From positions 4,351 through 25,141 of the forward strand of contig DFYJ01000003.1 in NCBI GenBank assembly GCA_002383325.1: a DNA stretch of 20,791 nt, in the 5' to 3' direction. The DNA is from Candidatus Aminicenantes bacterium UBA4085 (GTDB lineage: Bacteria > Acidobacteriota > Aminicenantia > Aminicenantales > UBA4085). The notes below the pieces were generated by a model, which did not search any database, had not been told where the DNA came from, and worked only from the letters and a program-made list of their open reading frames with translations. The translations under genes were made by a program, and so were the position numbers. This document shows positions 14,201-20,791 of this stretch, in pieces. How positions within the stretch are numbered: position 1 is the first letter of the stretch; each line of letters opens with the position of its first letter.

Positions 14201-14996
14201 GCTGAAGGCCGTTGCGCGGGATGGCCGGGAGATCTTCTCCACGGCCCGGATCAGTGTCACGGGACAGGCGCCCGGACCGATGCATTCGGCCTGGGATCCC
14301 GGTCTTGGATTGTCCTTCGATCCGGGAGGACGCGTCGAGATCCTGTCGGACAAGGGAGGCCGTTTCGAGCTGACGCGGGGCGACGGCCGGACGGAGACCG
14401 TCGATGTCCCCGCCGCGGCGCCGCGGCGGGAGATAGAAGGGGCTTGGACCGTTCGCTTCGCCCCCGGCGGCGGCGCTCCGGAGTCGGCGGTCTTCGAGAA
14501 GCTGATGTCGTGGAGCGATCATCCGGACAAGAGCATCGCCTTCTTCTCCGGGGAAGCGGCCTACGTGAAATCGTTCGACCTGGCCGCGGACGAGCTGGCC
14601 AAGCCCAGGCGCCTCACGCTCGACTTAGGCGACGTCCAGGTCATGGCCGCGGTTAAGCTGAACGGGAAGGACCTGGGCATCCTCTGGAAGCCGCCTTACC
14701 GCGTCGACATCACGGAAGCGGCCAAGCCCGGGCGCAACGAGCTGAAGATCCGAGTCGCCAACCTGCCCATCAACCGGCAGATCGGCGATGAATTCCTGCC
14801 TGAGGACAGCGGCCGCAATCCCGACGGCACTCTGAAGGCCTGGCCGCGCTGGCTCCTTGAGGGAAAGCCCAGCCCGACCGGACGGTTCACCTTTTCGTCC
14901 TGGCGGCTGTGGAAGAAGGGCGAGGCCCTGCAGCCGTCCGGTCTGCTTGGGCCCGTCGTCGTGACGGCCGCCTCGGTCTTCAAGATCGGGAGATAG
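11241..14996 (+). CDS. GH106-type alpha-L-rhamnosidase-like lipoprotein
   Basis: A 1251-residue protein from ATG 11241 with AGGGAGG (11227-11233). The signal ends in a plausible lipobox, FTAAAC, with Cys23. The mature N-terminus has the GH106 opening RPWVYWFWLNGNITREGITA, then VLIMEVDQGAP, NMNNDAGWCGSGGPWV and HIDSWETNTQNWTGDF. Candidate catalytic acidic residues are Glu394 (SIEAYTT) and Glu452 (GAEAFTS), by position and conservation only. Residues about 707-831 form an extra jelly-roll-like module (ARWIWHPEG, then AEDAFTAWLNGRKAGEG) like the accessory domain of GH78 rhamnosidases. Residues about 1066-1177 are a GH2-type sugar-binding beta-sandwich (AVKLNGKDLGILWKPPYRVD). It probably cleaves alpha-L-rhamnosides at the cell surface. 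The substrate is unknown. Confidence 0.88.
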   Translation: MSRQAIARIGLSIAILGFTAAACRPSPPPAEHLARDFASPPPSSRPWVYWFWLNGNITREGITADLEAMKTAGIGGVLIMEVDQGAPQGPVAFGGPEWRKLFAFVCSEADRLGLEVNMNNDAGWCGSGGPWVKPEHAAQKVVWTETAARGPQRFEGALPAPPKIADYYRDIRVLAFPSLPAGAARIDGIRYKAMEASTDFHYAGRSSLLPSRAVWPEPPAGETIPRNRIVDLTDRMDEAGRLVWDVPEGDWTILRLGSTPTGIVNAPAPASGTGLDCDKMSLEAIKAHFDGFLGPLADAVGGLTGKSFVSVHIDSWETNTQNWTGDFAQEFQRRRGYDLRPFLPVLTGRFVDGREVSERFLWDFRQTISELVPDRYAAGLRDLAARRGLRLSIEAYTTCPTDELAYAGRADEPMGEFWPIWFFSGKPYGFGFTCTEMASAGHVYGKKIIGAEAFTSTDGERWLLHPALVKEIGDWAFAEGINRFVFHRYAMQPWIGVRPGMAMGPWGLHYERTQSWWGLSGAWHEYLARCQHLLRQGLFVADVCYLTPEGAPFSIGAQQRLFSGAPDNRDEPRERTGYNYDLCPPEALLTRMSVKDGRLVLPDGMSYRLLVLPQSATMTPPLLRKIKALLEAGATVVGPRPVRSPGLAGYPECDWEVRKLAGEIWGTGEPPAVLTSRSVGKGRLYWSAAIQAKAVATATPGEALGQARWIWHPEGNPAVVVPPGVRAFRKVFSLEEGKTIASARLLMHAEDAFTAWLNGRKAGEGHNFHRNENAEITAFLKQGENTLIVEAVNRGEKPSPAGLIGRIAIRFTDGTSQDIFTDGAWASTAAGLEAGKSAPPAQTRWAAAKDVGPMGMPPWGEWTPTYNEADVIPGDEIAAAVMKDLDVPPDFAHQAALGPSALRTTHRSAPEAEIYFVANKLPRPEQAVLSFRTAGKRPEIWHPDSGRIERPAVYDEVGGIPRLPVSFEPSGSVFVVFREKAGKPGQRLKAVARDGREIFSTARISVTGQAPGPMHSAWDPGLGLSFDPGGRVEILSDKGGRFELTRGDGRTETVDVPAAAPRREIEGAWTVRFAPGGGAPESAVFEKLMSWSDHPDKSIAFFSGEAAYVKSFDLAADELAKPRRLTLDLGDVQVMAAVKLNGKDLGILWKPPYRVDITEAAKPGRNELKIRVANLPINRQIGDEFLPEDSGRNPDGTLKAWPRWLLEGKPSPTGRFTFSSWRLWKKGEALQPSGLLGPVVVTAASVFKIGR

Positions 14997-15030
14997 CGCG
15001 GGACGTGCAACAAAAGCCGGGATACCCGCG
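14997..15030 (+). other. Weak hairpin after the GH106-type gene
   Basis: CGCGGG (14997-15002) can pair with CCCGCG (15025-15030) around a 22-base loop that contains a smaller GCCGGGATACCCGC hairpin. No T-run follows, so it is not convincing as a terminator. Confidence 0.2.
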
Positions 15031-15099
15031 TAGAAGTAGAACAGGAGGCCTTGTTCCGGCGCATCGTATCATGAGTTCGGGCTCCGCCGCCCCGGGTTG

Positions 15100-15108
15100 T
15101 GGGATAAT
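15100..15108 (+). promoter_or_regulatory. Extended -10 promoter of the COG1237-type hydrolase gene
   Basis: TGG precedes GATAAT (15103-15108), an extended -10 motif, without a good -35. AGGGAGGG (15117-15123) follows, 5 bases before ATG 15129, so the leader is only about 14 bases. Confidence 0.4.
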
Positions 15109-15128
15109 ATTAGTCAGGGAGGGATAAG

Positions 15129-15974
15129 ATGAACTCATCATGCGTTTTTCTCGCGGCGCTCGCCGTGTTCCTGCTCGTCCCGACGGGGGTCGCCCTGTCC
15201 GCCGATCAGGCGCCCGTGTCGGACGGGCCGGCCCGCCTGACCATCCTCTACGACAACACGACGGCCCGTGAGGGCGTCCAGGGCGACTGGGGCTTCGCCT
15301 GCCTGATCGAAGGGATGGGCAAGACCATCCTCTTCGACACGGGAACCAAGCCTGAGATCCTCCTGGCCAACCTCCAGGCCCTGAAAGTCGACCTCGGCCA
15401 AGTGGACGTCATTGTCATCTCGCACCTGCACGGCGACCACACGGGCGGCCTCCTGGCAGCGCTCGAAAAGCGCCCCGGCGTCGCGCTCTATGTCCCCTCG
15501 GCCATCGTGTCCGTTCCCGAGTCGGCCTACGAGAGAGGCCGGGTTCCGTCTCTGGCCAGGCTGTCCCGTCCGGACACAAAGATCATCCAAGTTGACGGCC
15601 CGGTCGAAGTCTGCCCCGGCGTCCGCTTGACCGGCCAGATCGTCGGTCCCAATTTGATCCCCGAAGTCGCCTTGCTCCTCGAGACTCGATCCGGCGGGAC
15701 GCTCGTCACGGGATGCGCCCATCCCGGCGTCGTCCTGATGACCCGCCGCGCCGCGGCTCTGCGCGGCAAGCCGGTCGAGGCGGTCATCGGCGGCTTTCAT
15801 CTCAACCAGACGCCGGAGACCGAGGTCCGCTCGATCATCGCCGACATGAAAGCGGCCGGCGTCGTCCGCTGCGGGGCCACCCACTGCACCGGCGACGCGG
15901 CGATAGCCCAATTCCGGGCCGCCTTCGGGACGGACTACATCCCTCTGGGCGTGGGCCGGGTGATCGATTTCTGA
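15129..15974 (+). CDS. Exported metallo-beta-lactamase-fold hydrolase, COG1237 type
   Basis: A 281-residue protein from ATG 15129, preceded by AGGGAGGG. Residues 1-24 are a signal peptide (VALSADQ). The metal-binding signature is SHLHGDHTGG (His99, His101, Asp103, His104), followed by a His in CAHPG (198), GGFHL (224) and THCTG (252). The order and spacing match COG1237, the group that includes dihydropteroate-derived 4-(ribofuranosyl)aminobenzene phosphate synthase relatives, and not RNase Z or classical beta-lactamases. Most COG1237 proteins are cytoplasmic, so the signal peptide is notable. It is convergent with the PurF-like gene; only 14 bases separate the stops. The substrate is unknown. 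Confidence 0.85.
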   Translation: MNSSCVFLAALAVFLLVPTGVALSADQAPVSDGPARLTILYDNTTAREGVQGDWGFACLIEGMGKTILFDTGTKPEILLANLQALKVDLGQVDVIVISHLHGDHTGGLLAALEKRPGVALYVPSAIVSVPESAYERGRVPSLARLSRPDTKIIQVDGPVEVCPGVRLTGQIVGPNLIPEVALLLETRSGGTLVTGCAHPGVVLMTRRAAALRGKPVEAVIGGFHLNQTPETEVRSIIADMKAAGVVRCGATHCTGDAAIAQFRAAFGTDYIPLGVGRVIDF

Positions 15975-15988
15975 GGTCCGCTCTGCGC

Positions 15989-17422
15989 TCAGCCCCTCGG
16001 GAACGGCAGGGGCGGGCTCTTGACCTCGGCCCCATCCCAGCAGTAGGTGCACATCGAATCCTTGGGCTTGCCGATGGCCGCCACCAGGTCGCCGAGGTGC
16101 TGGTACTTGAGGGTGGTCAGGTTGAGCCGCTGGCGGATGCGCTCCTCCATGTCGGCATAGGCCCCACTGGCCGGGTCGGCGTAGGTCGCCAGGTCGCTGG
16201 GCGTCTCGCCCTCGATCTCGCGGATGGCCCGCCGGGCGGCCAGGTCCATCTCCGAGCGGGAGATCGAGAAATTGAGGAACTTGCAGCCGTAGACCAGCGG
16301 CGGGCAGGCCGGCCGCATATGGATCTCGCGGGCCCCGAAGTCGTAGAGCCTCTGGATGGTGTCCTTCAGCTGGGTGCCCCGGACGATGGAGTCCTCGCAA
16401 AAGAGAAAGCGCTTGCCCTGAATCAGCTCGCGCACGGGGACCAGCTTCATCCTGGCCACCAGGTCGCGGATGTCCTGGACCTGGGGCATGAAGGAGCGGG
16501 CCCAGGTCGGGGTGTACTTGACGAACGGGCGCCGGAACGGCAGGCCGGCCTCGGCCGCGAAGCCCAGGCCGTGCCCGACCCCGGAATCGGGGATTCCGGC
16601 CACGAAGTCGACGGCGGCCGGGTGGCGCCGGGCCAGGGCCGCGCCGCAGCGGTTGCGTGACCATTCCACGTTGATGCCCTCATAGCTCGAAGCGGGATAG
16701 CCGTAATAGACCCACAGGAAAGCGCAGATCTGGTCGACCGTCCCCGGGGCGCGGCGGACCTCGATCCCGTCGGCCGAGACGAACACGATCTCGCCCGGCC
16801 CCAGGTCGCGCACGACCTCGTAACCGAGGTTGGGGAAGGCGCACGTCTCCTGCGTCACCGCCCAGGCGCCGTCCTTGCCGCCGATGATGATCGGTGTCCG
16901 GCCGTAGCGGTCGCGGGCCGCGTAGAAGCCGTCCTTGGTCAACAGCAGCAGCGAGCAGGAGCCCTCCACGGCGTCCTGCAGGGCCGCGATCCCCTCCTCG
17001 AAGGTGTCGCCCTGGTCGATGAGGGCCGCGGCCAGCTCGGTCGGGTTGATCCCTCCCTGGCTCATCTCGGCGAAGTGGACTCTTCGGCTGCGCAGCGCCC
17101 CGGCCACCAGGTCATCGGCGTTCTTGATGGCTCCGACCGTGACCAGGGCGTACTCGCCCAGGTGGGAGCGGATGAGGAGGGGCTGGTCGTCCGTGTCGCT
17201 GATGACGCCGATGCCGCGGGCCGCCCGCAGGCGGGGGATCTCGGCATCGAACTTGGTCCGGAACTGGGCGTTTTCGATGCTGTGGATAGCTCTGGCGAAA
17301 CCGTCGGCGCGAACGACGGCGATGCCGCCCCGCTTGGTGCCGAGGTGGGAATGGTAGTCCACTCCGTAGTAGAGGTCCGCGATGATGTCCTGCCGGCCGG
17401 CGACTCCGAAGAAGCCTCCCAT
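15989..17422 (-). CDS. PurF-like phosphoribosyltransferase with degenerate glutaminase half
   Basis: A 477-residue protein from ATG 17422-17420, with GAGGAGG just upstream and the preceding stop 10 bases away (same unit). It aligns by motif with amidophosphoribosyltransferase throughout, but the N-terminal nucleophile Cys is replaced by Gly (MGGFFGVAG), and the usual glutamine-binding HNGN and GH(T/V)R segments are lost (TVGAIKN; GVISDTDD). The PRPP half is intact: AGIPDSGVGHGLGF and the PRPP loop CEDSIVRGTQ (342-351). All four cysteines that bind the 4Fe-4S cluster in Bacillus-type PurF have equivalents: Cys233, Cys380, Cys458, Cys461. It therefore cannot use glutamine in the standard way; it may use ammonia, act as a regulator or do something new. 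It resembles a paralogue family I recall from Bacteroidetes and Clostridia. Confidence 0.85.
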   Translation of the reverse strand: MGGFFGVAGRQDIIADLYYGVDYHSHLGTKRGGIAVVRADGFARAIHSIENAQFRTKFDAEIPRLRAARGIGVISDTDDQPLLIRSHLGEYALVTVGAIKNADDLVAGALRSRRVHFAEMSQGGINPTELAAALIDQGDTFEEGIAALQDAVEGSCSLLLLTKDGFYAARDRYGRTPIIIGGKDGAWAVTQETCAFPNLGYEVVRDLGPGEIVFVSADGIEVRRAPGTVDQICAFLWVYYGYPASSYEGINVEWSRNRCGAALARRHPAAVDFVAGIPDSGVGHGLGFAAEAGLPFRRPFVKYTPTWARSFMPQVQDIRDLVARMKLVPVRELIQGKRFLFCEDSIVRGTQLKDTIQRLYDFGAREIHMRPACPPLVYGCKFLNFSISRSEMDLAARRAIREIEGETPSDLATYADPASGAYADMEERIRQRLNLTTLKYQHLGDLVAAIGKPKDSMCTYCWDGAEVKSPPLPFPRG

Positions 17423-17432
17423 CCTGTCCTCC

Positions 17433-20400
17433 TCAGCGGGCCTGGCCGCTCAAGTCCTTGATCCGCAGTTTCCGGAACTCGACCCGCGAGCCGTGGCCGC
17501 AAAACGCGATGCGGCCGCTCATCCGTTTCAGACCGGGATGGTCGCGCCCATCGATGGTCGCCGGCGTCGAGGCCTTTTCGATATCGGCGTCGACGATCAC
17601 CGTCCCGTTCAGCCTGACGGTGACCCGCCGGCCCTGGACCCGAATCTCCTGGCTGTTCCACTCCCCCACCGGCTTCTGGAAGCCGCGCCGGGCGGGAACA
17701 ACGCCATAGATCGAGCCATGGTATTGGTAGGGCTTGAGGGTCTTGTAGATCTCGGCCCCGTCGTCCAGGACCTGGATCTCCATGCCGACGTAAGCCGCAT
17801 CGCCCTGGGGCGGCGTCCGGATGCCGATGCCGTTGTTGGCCCCCGGCGTCAGCTTGAACTCGAAGCGGAAGATGAAGTCGCCGTAGTCTCGGTCCGTGAA
17901 GAGGTTGCCGCCGCTGTCCGGCTTGACCGCGATGGCTCCGTCCTCGACGGCGTAGCCGGCCGTGTCGCCCGCCCAGCCGGCCAGGTCGCGGCCGTTGAAG
18001 AGAGAGACGAATCCGGCCGCCTTCTCCGCCTCGGGCGTCTCCCCGATCGGCGCCGGCTCGGGCATCAGGCCGGTCGTCCCGGAGACGATGCGCCGGATGA
18101 AGACGTTCTTGAAAGTCAGCGGCGTGGAGTGGGCCTGCAGCTCGATCTGCCCGGCCGGGTAGATGGGCTTGTCCCGCTCCCAGTAGTTTTCCATGACCAC
18201 GTCGTCGACGACCAGGACGCCGTTCAATCGGACCGTGACCCGCTCGCCGATCATCTTGATGTAGAAGGTATTCCACTCGCCGATCGGCCGGTCGGCCTTG
18301 ACCAGCGGGTTCTTGGGGTTCTTTTGGTTGTTGTAGAGGCCGCCCGAGCCCTCCGGCCACTGGGCCGGGTCCCAGATCTGGACCTGGGGCGATCCGCGCA
18401 AGTAGATGCCGCTGTCGCCCTTGTCCTGGATCTTCCAGTCCACGAACATCTCGAAGTCATCATAGTCGGATGCGGTGCAGAGGCTGTGGCCCTGACCGTC
18501 GAAGAAAAGCGCCCCGTCGACCACCTTCCAGTGGGCCCGCATGAGGGCATCGACTTCGGCCTGGGCCTTGGCCATCTCTTCGGGCGTCATCTTGGCCCGG
18601 GCCGGCGGATCGGCCACTAGGCCTTTCCAGCCGGTCAGATCCTTGCCGTTGAAGGCGGCTTCGAAGCCGGCCTCCCGCAGCAGGATCGCGGCATAGCTCT
18701 CGGCCTGCTCGCGGTCGTAAGCGCTCTCGACATATGGCAGGGCGCCGCGCACGGCCAGGGCGGCATCGAAGCCTCTCATCCCCGGGTAGCCGGCGGCCGG
18801 CATCACGATCCGGAGGATGGCCGCGGCGGCCTTGGCCTGCACGGCGGGTTGACCTAGGAAGGAAGCGGCCTTGCGCAGCGAGGCTTCGCCGCGCATCCCC
18901 CCCAATCCCGTCACCAACAGGCCCCTCTCATCGTCCTGACCGGCCAGGGTGAAGGCCTTGTCCCACAGCCTCATCCGGTCGGCCGGCGCGGAAGGTTCGC
19001 CCAGCAAACGGGCGATCCCCTGCAGGCCCAGGTAGCGGGTCTTGCGGTCCGACGAGGCCGCCAGCTTGAAGAGCTCGGGCTGAGCCCCGGCGTCCGGCCA
19101 GCTCGACAGGACCGAAAGGGCGGCGGCCCGGGCGGCCGGAGCCTTGCCCGAGACCTCGGCGGCAACGGCCTGAAGGGCCCGCGTCCCGCCGATGCGGGCC
19201 AGGGGGCGGATGAGGTCGGCCCGCTTGTCGTCCTTCGCCTTCTTCAGCGCGGCCAGGACCGCGTCGGCCCGCCGTTCGGGCTCGGCGATCCGCAGGCACG
19301 CCGCGGCCAGGGCGTTCTGGAGCGGCACGACCTGCTTGGGTCCCTCGGCTCTCAGGATCCGGTCGATGAGCCCGGGAATCTCGCCCGGACCCACGGTGGA
19401 CTCCAAGGCGACCAAGGCCGCTTCGCTCACGCCGGGATCAGCCGAGGAGGTCAGCTCCAGAACGGCCGGGCCGGCGCCGGGCGCCCCGCGCTCGGCCAGG
19501 ATCTGGAGGAGAGCCTTCTGGGCCGGGGGAGGGTAGCCTGAGGCCGAAGGGACGAGCCGGGCCAGGACGACGTCGGTCGGCCAGCCCCGGGCGGCGTCGC
19601 GCATCACCACAGCCTGGTCCTCGTCATCCGTGGCAAAGAAAGGCAGCAGCGTCTCAACGGCTTCGATTCCGCGCAAGCGGGCGTAAGCTTCCAGGCAGGC
19701 CAGCCGCAGGACCTTCACGTCGGAGTCCAGACCGGCTCTGAGGAACGGCTCGGCCTCCTTGTCGCCCCGTCGGCCGAACATGCGGGCCGCATCGGCCTGG
19801 GCGGGAACGGGGAAGGACGAAGCCTTCTCGATCCAGCCGGCGGCGTCGAAGCCGGGCAGCTTTTCGACCAGGCCAAGGGCCTTGGCCCTGAAGGCCGGAT
19901 CGGGGGACGCGGCGGCGCTCAGGAGATCGGGCATCGCTTCGCGGCCCAAGGTCGAGACCAGACGGTCGAGGGCGCTCGAGCGGATCTGGCTCTCTCCGGC
20001 GCCGGTCTGGCCGGCGGTCATGGCCCGCAGGATTTCCAAGCCGAGGTCGCGGTGGCCGTTGTCGATCAGGCGCTCCGCATAGCGGAGGTAGCGCGAGGCG
20101 GCGGCCAGTCGATCCGGGTGAGCGGTCTCCAGGGAGAGCGAGTCGAGGGCCGGACGGGCCCCGGGATCGCCGATCTCGGCTAAAGCGGCCAGAATTGGCT
20201 GGCGAAGTTCGGGATCAGCGGTTTCGAGCCGCGCCATGAGGGTCATGACCGCGGCCCGGCTCTTCATAAAGCCCAGCGCCTGAACGAAAGGCCGGACGGC
20301 CGCATCGCCTGGCGCAGCCAGCGCCGCGATCAGGGCCTTTTCAGCCGGCACGCCGCCGATGGTCGCCAGGGCCCGGGAGGCTGGGTCGGCCAACGCGGGC

Positions 20401-20791
20401 ATAGACAGGCAGGCGGCGATCGCGGGGACGGATTCATCCCGCCCGACCAACTGCAGCTGGCTGAGGAGGAAGGCCTTGGCGTCCGCGGCCGGCTGCTCGG
20501 CCAAACCCTTGACCAGGGCGGAGGCCAGAGCCGCCCGCTCAGGCTCGGCTCCGGCCCGCGCCGCGTAGACGGCCGCGCCGTGCAGAGCGTAGCGGACCAG
20601 GCTGTCGTCGGCGGCGCCCGTAGCGGCCAAGCCCCGGCAGGCCTGCAGCAGGCCCGGCTCGCCGAGCGCCAGGAGCTCGGCTGCCGCCTTGTCTCTGGCC
20701 GGCCCGGAGTCAGAGGGGAATTTAGCCAGGATCGAGGCGACCTTGGCGGCAGCATCGGAAGCCTGGAGGGCGGTATCGGATGCTTCGGCTC
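17433..20791 (-). CDS. Very large HEAT-repeat protein with two C-terminal DUF1080 domains, start off window
   Basis: The frame is open from the right edge to the TGA at 17435-17433 (about 1118 codons visible); the N-terminus lies outside. The first ~700 visible residues are HEAT/PBS-lyase-like helical repeats (ALATIGGVPAEKALIAALAA, AALAEIGDPGARPALDSL and many more). Two DUF1080 jelly rolls follow. The first, about 18663-18093, begins AAFNGKDLTGW and has WKVVDGALFF, GDSGIYLRG, VQIWDP. The second, about 18012-17448, begins SLFNGRDLAGW and has NNGIGIRTP, MEIQVLDD. A Pro/Glu-rich linker separates them. DUF1080 proteins act on 3-oxo-glycosides; HEAT repeats usually scaffold. Two copies in one chain suggest a multi-site or scaffolded enzyme. 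The export signal, if any, is not visible. The PurF-like gene follows 10 bases later. Confidence 0.85.
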   Translation of the reverse strand, partial: AEASDTALQASDAAAKVASILAKFPSDSGPARDKAAAELLALGEPGLLQACRGLAATGAADDSLVRYALHGAAVYAARAGAEPERAALASALVKGLAEQPAADAKAFLLSQLQLVGRDESVPAIAACLSMPALADPASRALATIGGVPAEKALIAALAAPGDAAVRPFVQALGFMKSRAAVMTLMARLETADPELRQPILAALAEIGDPGARPALDSLSLETAHPDRLAAASRYLRYAERLIDNGHRDLGLEILRAMTAGQTGAGESQIRSSALDRLVSTLGREAMPDLLSAAASPDPAFRAKALGLVEKLPGFDAAGWIEKASSFPVPAQADAARMFGRRGDKEAEPFLRAGLDSDVKVLRLACLEAYARLRGIEAVETLLPFFATDDEDQAVVMRDAARGWPTDVVLARLVPSASGYPPPAQKALLQILAERGAPGAGPAVLELTSSADPGVSEAALVALESTVGPGEIPGLIDRILRAEGPKQVVPLQNALAAACLRIAEPERRADAVLAALKKAKDDKRADLIRPLARIGGTRALQAVAAEVSGKAPAARAAALSVLSSWPDAGAQPELFKLAASSDRKTRYLGLQGIARLLGEPSAPADRMRLWDKAFTLAGQDDERGLLVTGLGGMRGEASLRKAASFLGQPAVQAKAAAAILRIVMPAAGYPGMRGFDAALAVRGALPYVESAYDREQAESYAAILLREAGFEAAFNGKDLTGWKGLVADPPARAKMTPEEMAKAQAEVDALMRAHWKVVDGALFFDGQGHSLCTASDYDDFEMFVDWKIQDKGDSGIYLRGSPQVQIWDPAQWPEGSGGLYNNQKNPKNPLVKADRPIGEWNTFYIKMIGERVTVRLNGVLVVDDVVMENYWERDKPIYPAGQIELQAHSTPLTFKNVFIRRIVSGTTGLMPEPAPIGETPEAEKAAGFVSLFNGRDLAGWAGDTAGYAVEDGAIAVKPDSGGNLFTDRDYGDFIFRFEFKLTPGANNGIGIRTPPQGDAAYVGMEIQVLDDGAEIYKTLKPYQYHGSIYGVVPARRGFQKPVGEWNSQEIRVQGRRVTVRLNGTVIVDADIEKASTPATIDGRDHPGLKRMSGRIAFCGHGSRVEFRKLRIKDLSGQAR

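Noticed and set aside
12321..14522. Minus-strand frame of 733 codons inside the GH106-type gene
   Set aside because: No recognisable domain and atypical composition; it is the reverse of a well-supported gene.
15971..15992. CTGAG/CTCAG inverted repeat across both convergent stop codons
   Set aside because: It arises mainly because both stops are TGA; five base pairs are not convincing as a terminator.
17382..18620. Plus-strand frame of 412 codons opposite the DUF1080 domains
   Set aside because: Shadow frame with repeated Asp/Arg/Leu runs and no family match.
17433..20791. Possible CRISPR or tandem DNA repeat in the long repetitive protein gene
   Set aside because: The repetition is at protein level (HEAT units); no regular DNA repeat with constant spacing is visible.

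Overview
The window is high-GC bacterial DNA. It carries exported sugar-processing proteins, sigma70-type promoters and good Shine-Dalgarno sites. The gene set (exported DUF1080 proteins, a ThuA-like protein, a Tat-exported Gfo/Idh/MocA oxidoreductase, a GH106-type rhamnosidase, a signal-peptide protein with a TonB C-terminal domain, an Agl23-like GT39 membrane protein) fits Candidatus Aminicenantes or a related Acidobacteriota/Planctomycetes-like heterotroph. That placement is inferred from gene content alone. I found no rRNA, tRNA, CRISPR array, transposase or phage gene.

Layout. 1-722 (minus) is the start of a terpene-cyclase-toroid-like protein that runs off the left edge; its promoter implies a leaderless mRNA. 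857-2593 (plus) is divergent from it and encodes a protein with a TonB_C domain and a LolA/RseB-like C-terminal half. 2771-5882 (plus) is a tight three-gene unit: exported discoidin-like protein, Agl23-like GT39 membrane protein, exported papain-family protease. 5972-6274 is a small conserved membrane or lipoprotein with its own strong promoter. 6325-7740 is a long class II aldolase.

7818-10994 (minus) reads Gfo/Idh/MocA oxidoreductase, then DUF1080, then ThuA. A short palindromic repeat of the kind linked to REP/RAYT elements lies between the last two. 11241-14996 (plus) is a 1251-residue GH106-type lipoprotein, divergent from the oxidoreductase gene. 15129-15974 (plus) is an exported COG1237-type metallo-beta-lactamase-fold hydrolase. 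15989-20791 (minus) is a two-gene unit: a very large HEAT-repeat protein ending in two DUF1080 domains (its start lies beyond the right edge), then a PurF-like protein whose glutaminase site is lost while its PRPP loop and four Fe-S cysteines remain.

Working model. The 7.8-15 kb block looks like an exported glycoside-processing locus. GH106 would release rhamnose, the Tat-exported oxidoreductase and DUF1080 would act by the 3-keto-sugar route (oxidise at C3, then eliminate), and ThuA fits the same chemistry. The 2.8-5.9 kb unit suggests envelope glycan transfer linked to an exported adhesin-like protein and a protease. The most unusual items are the glutaminase-less PurF paralogue coupled to the HEAT-DUF1080-DUF1080 protein, the TonB_C/LolA-like fusion, and the discoidin/Agl23/papain unit.
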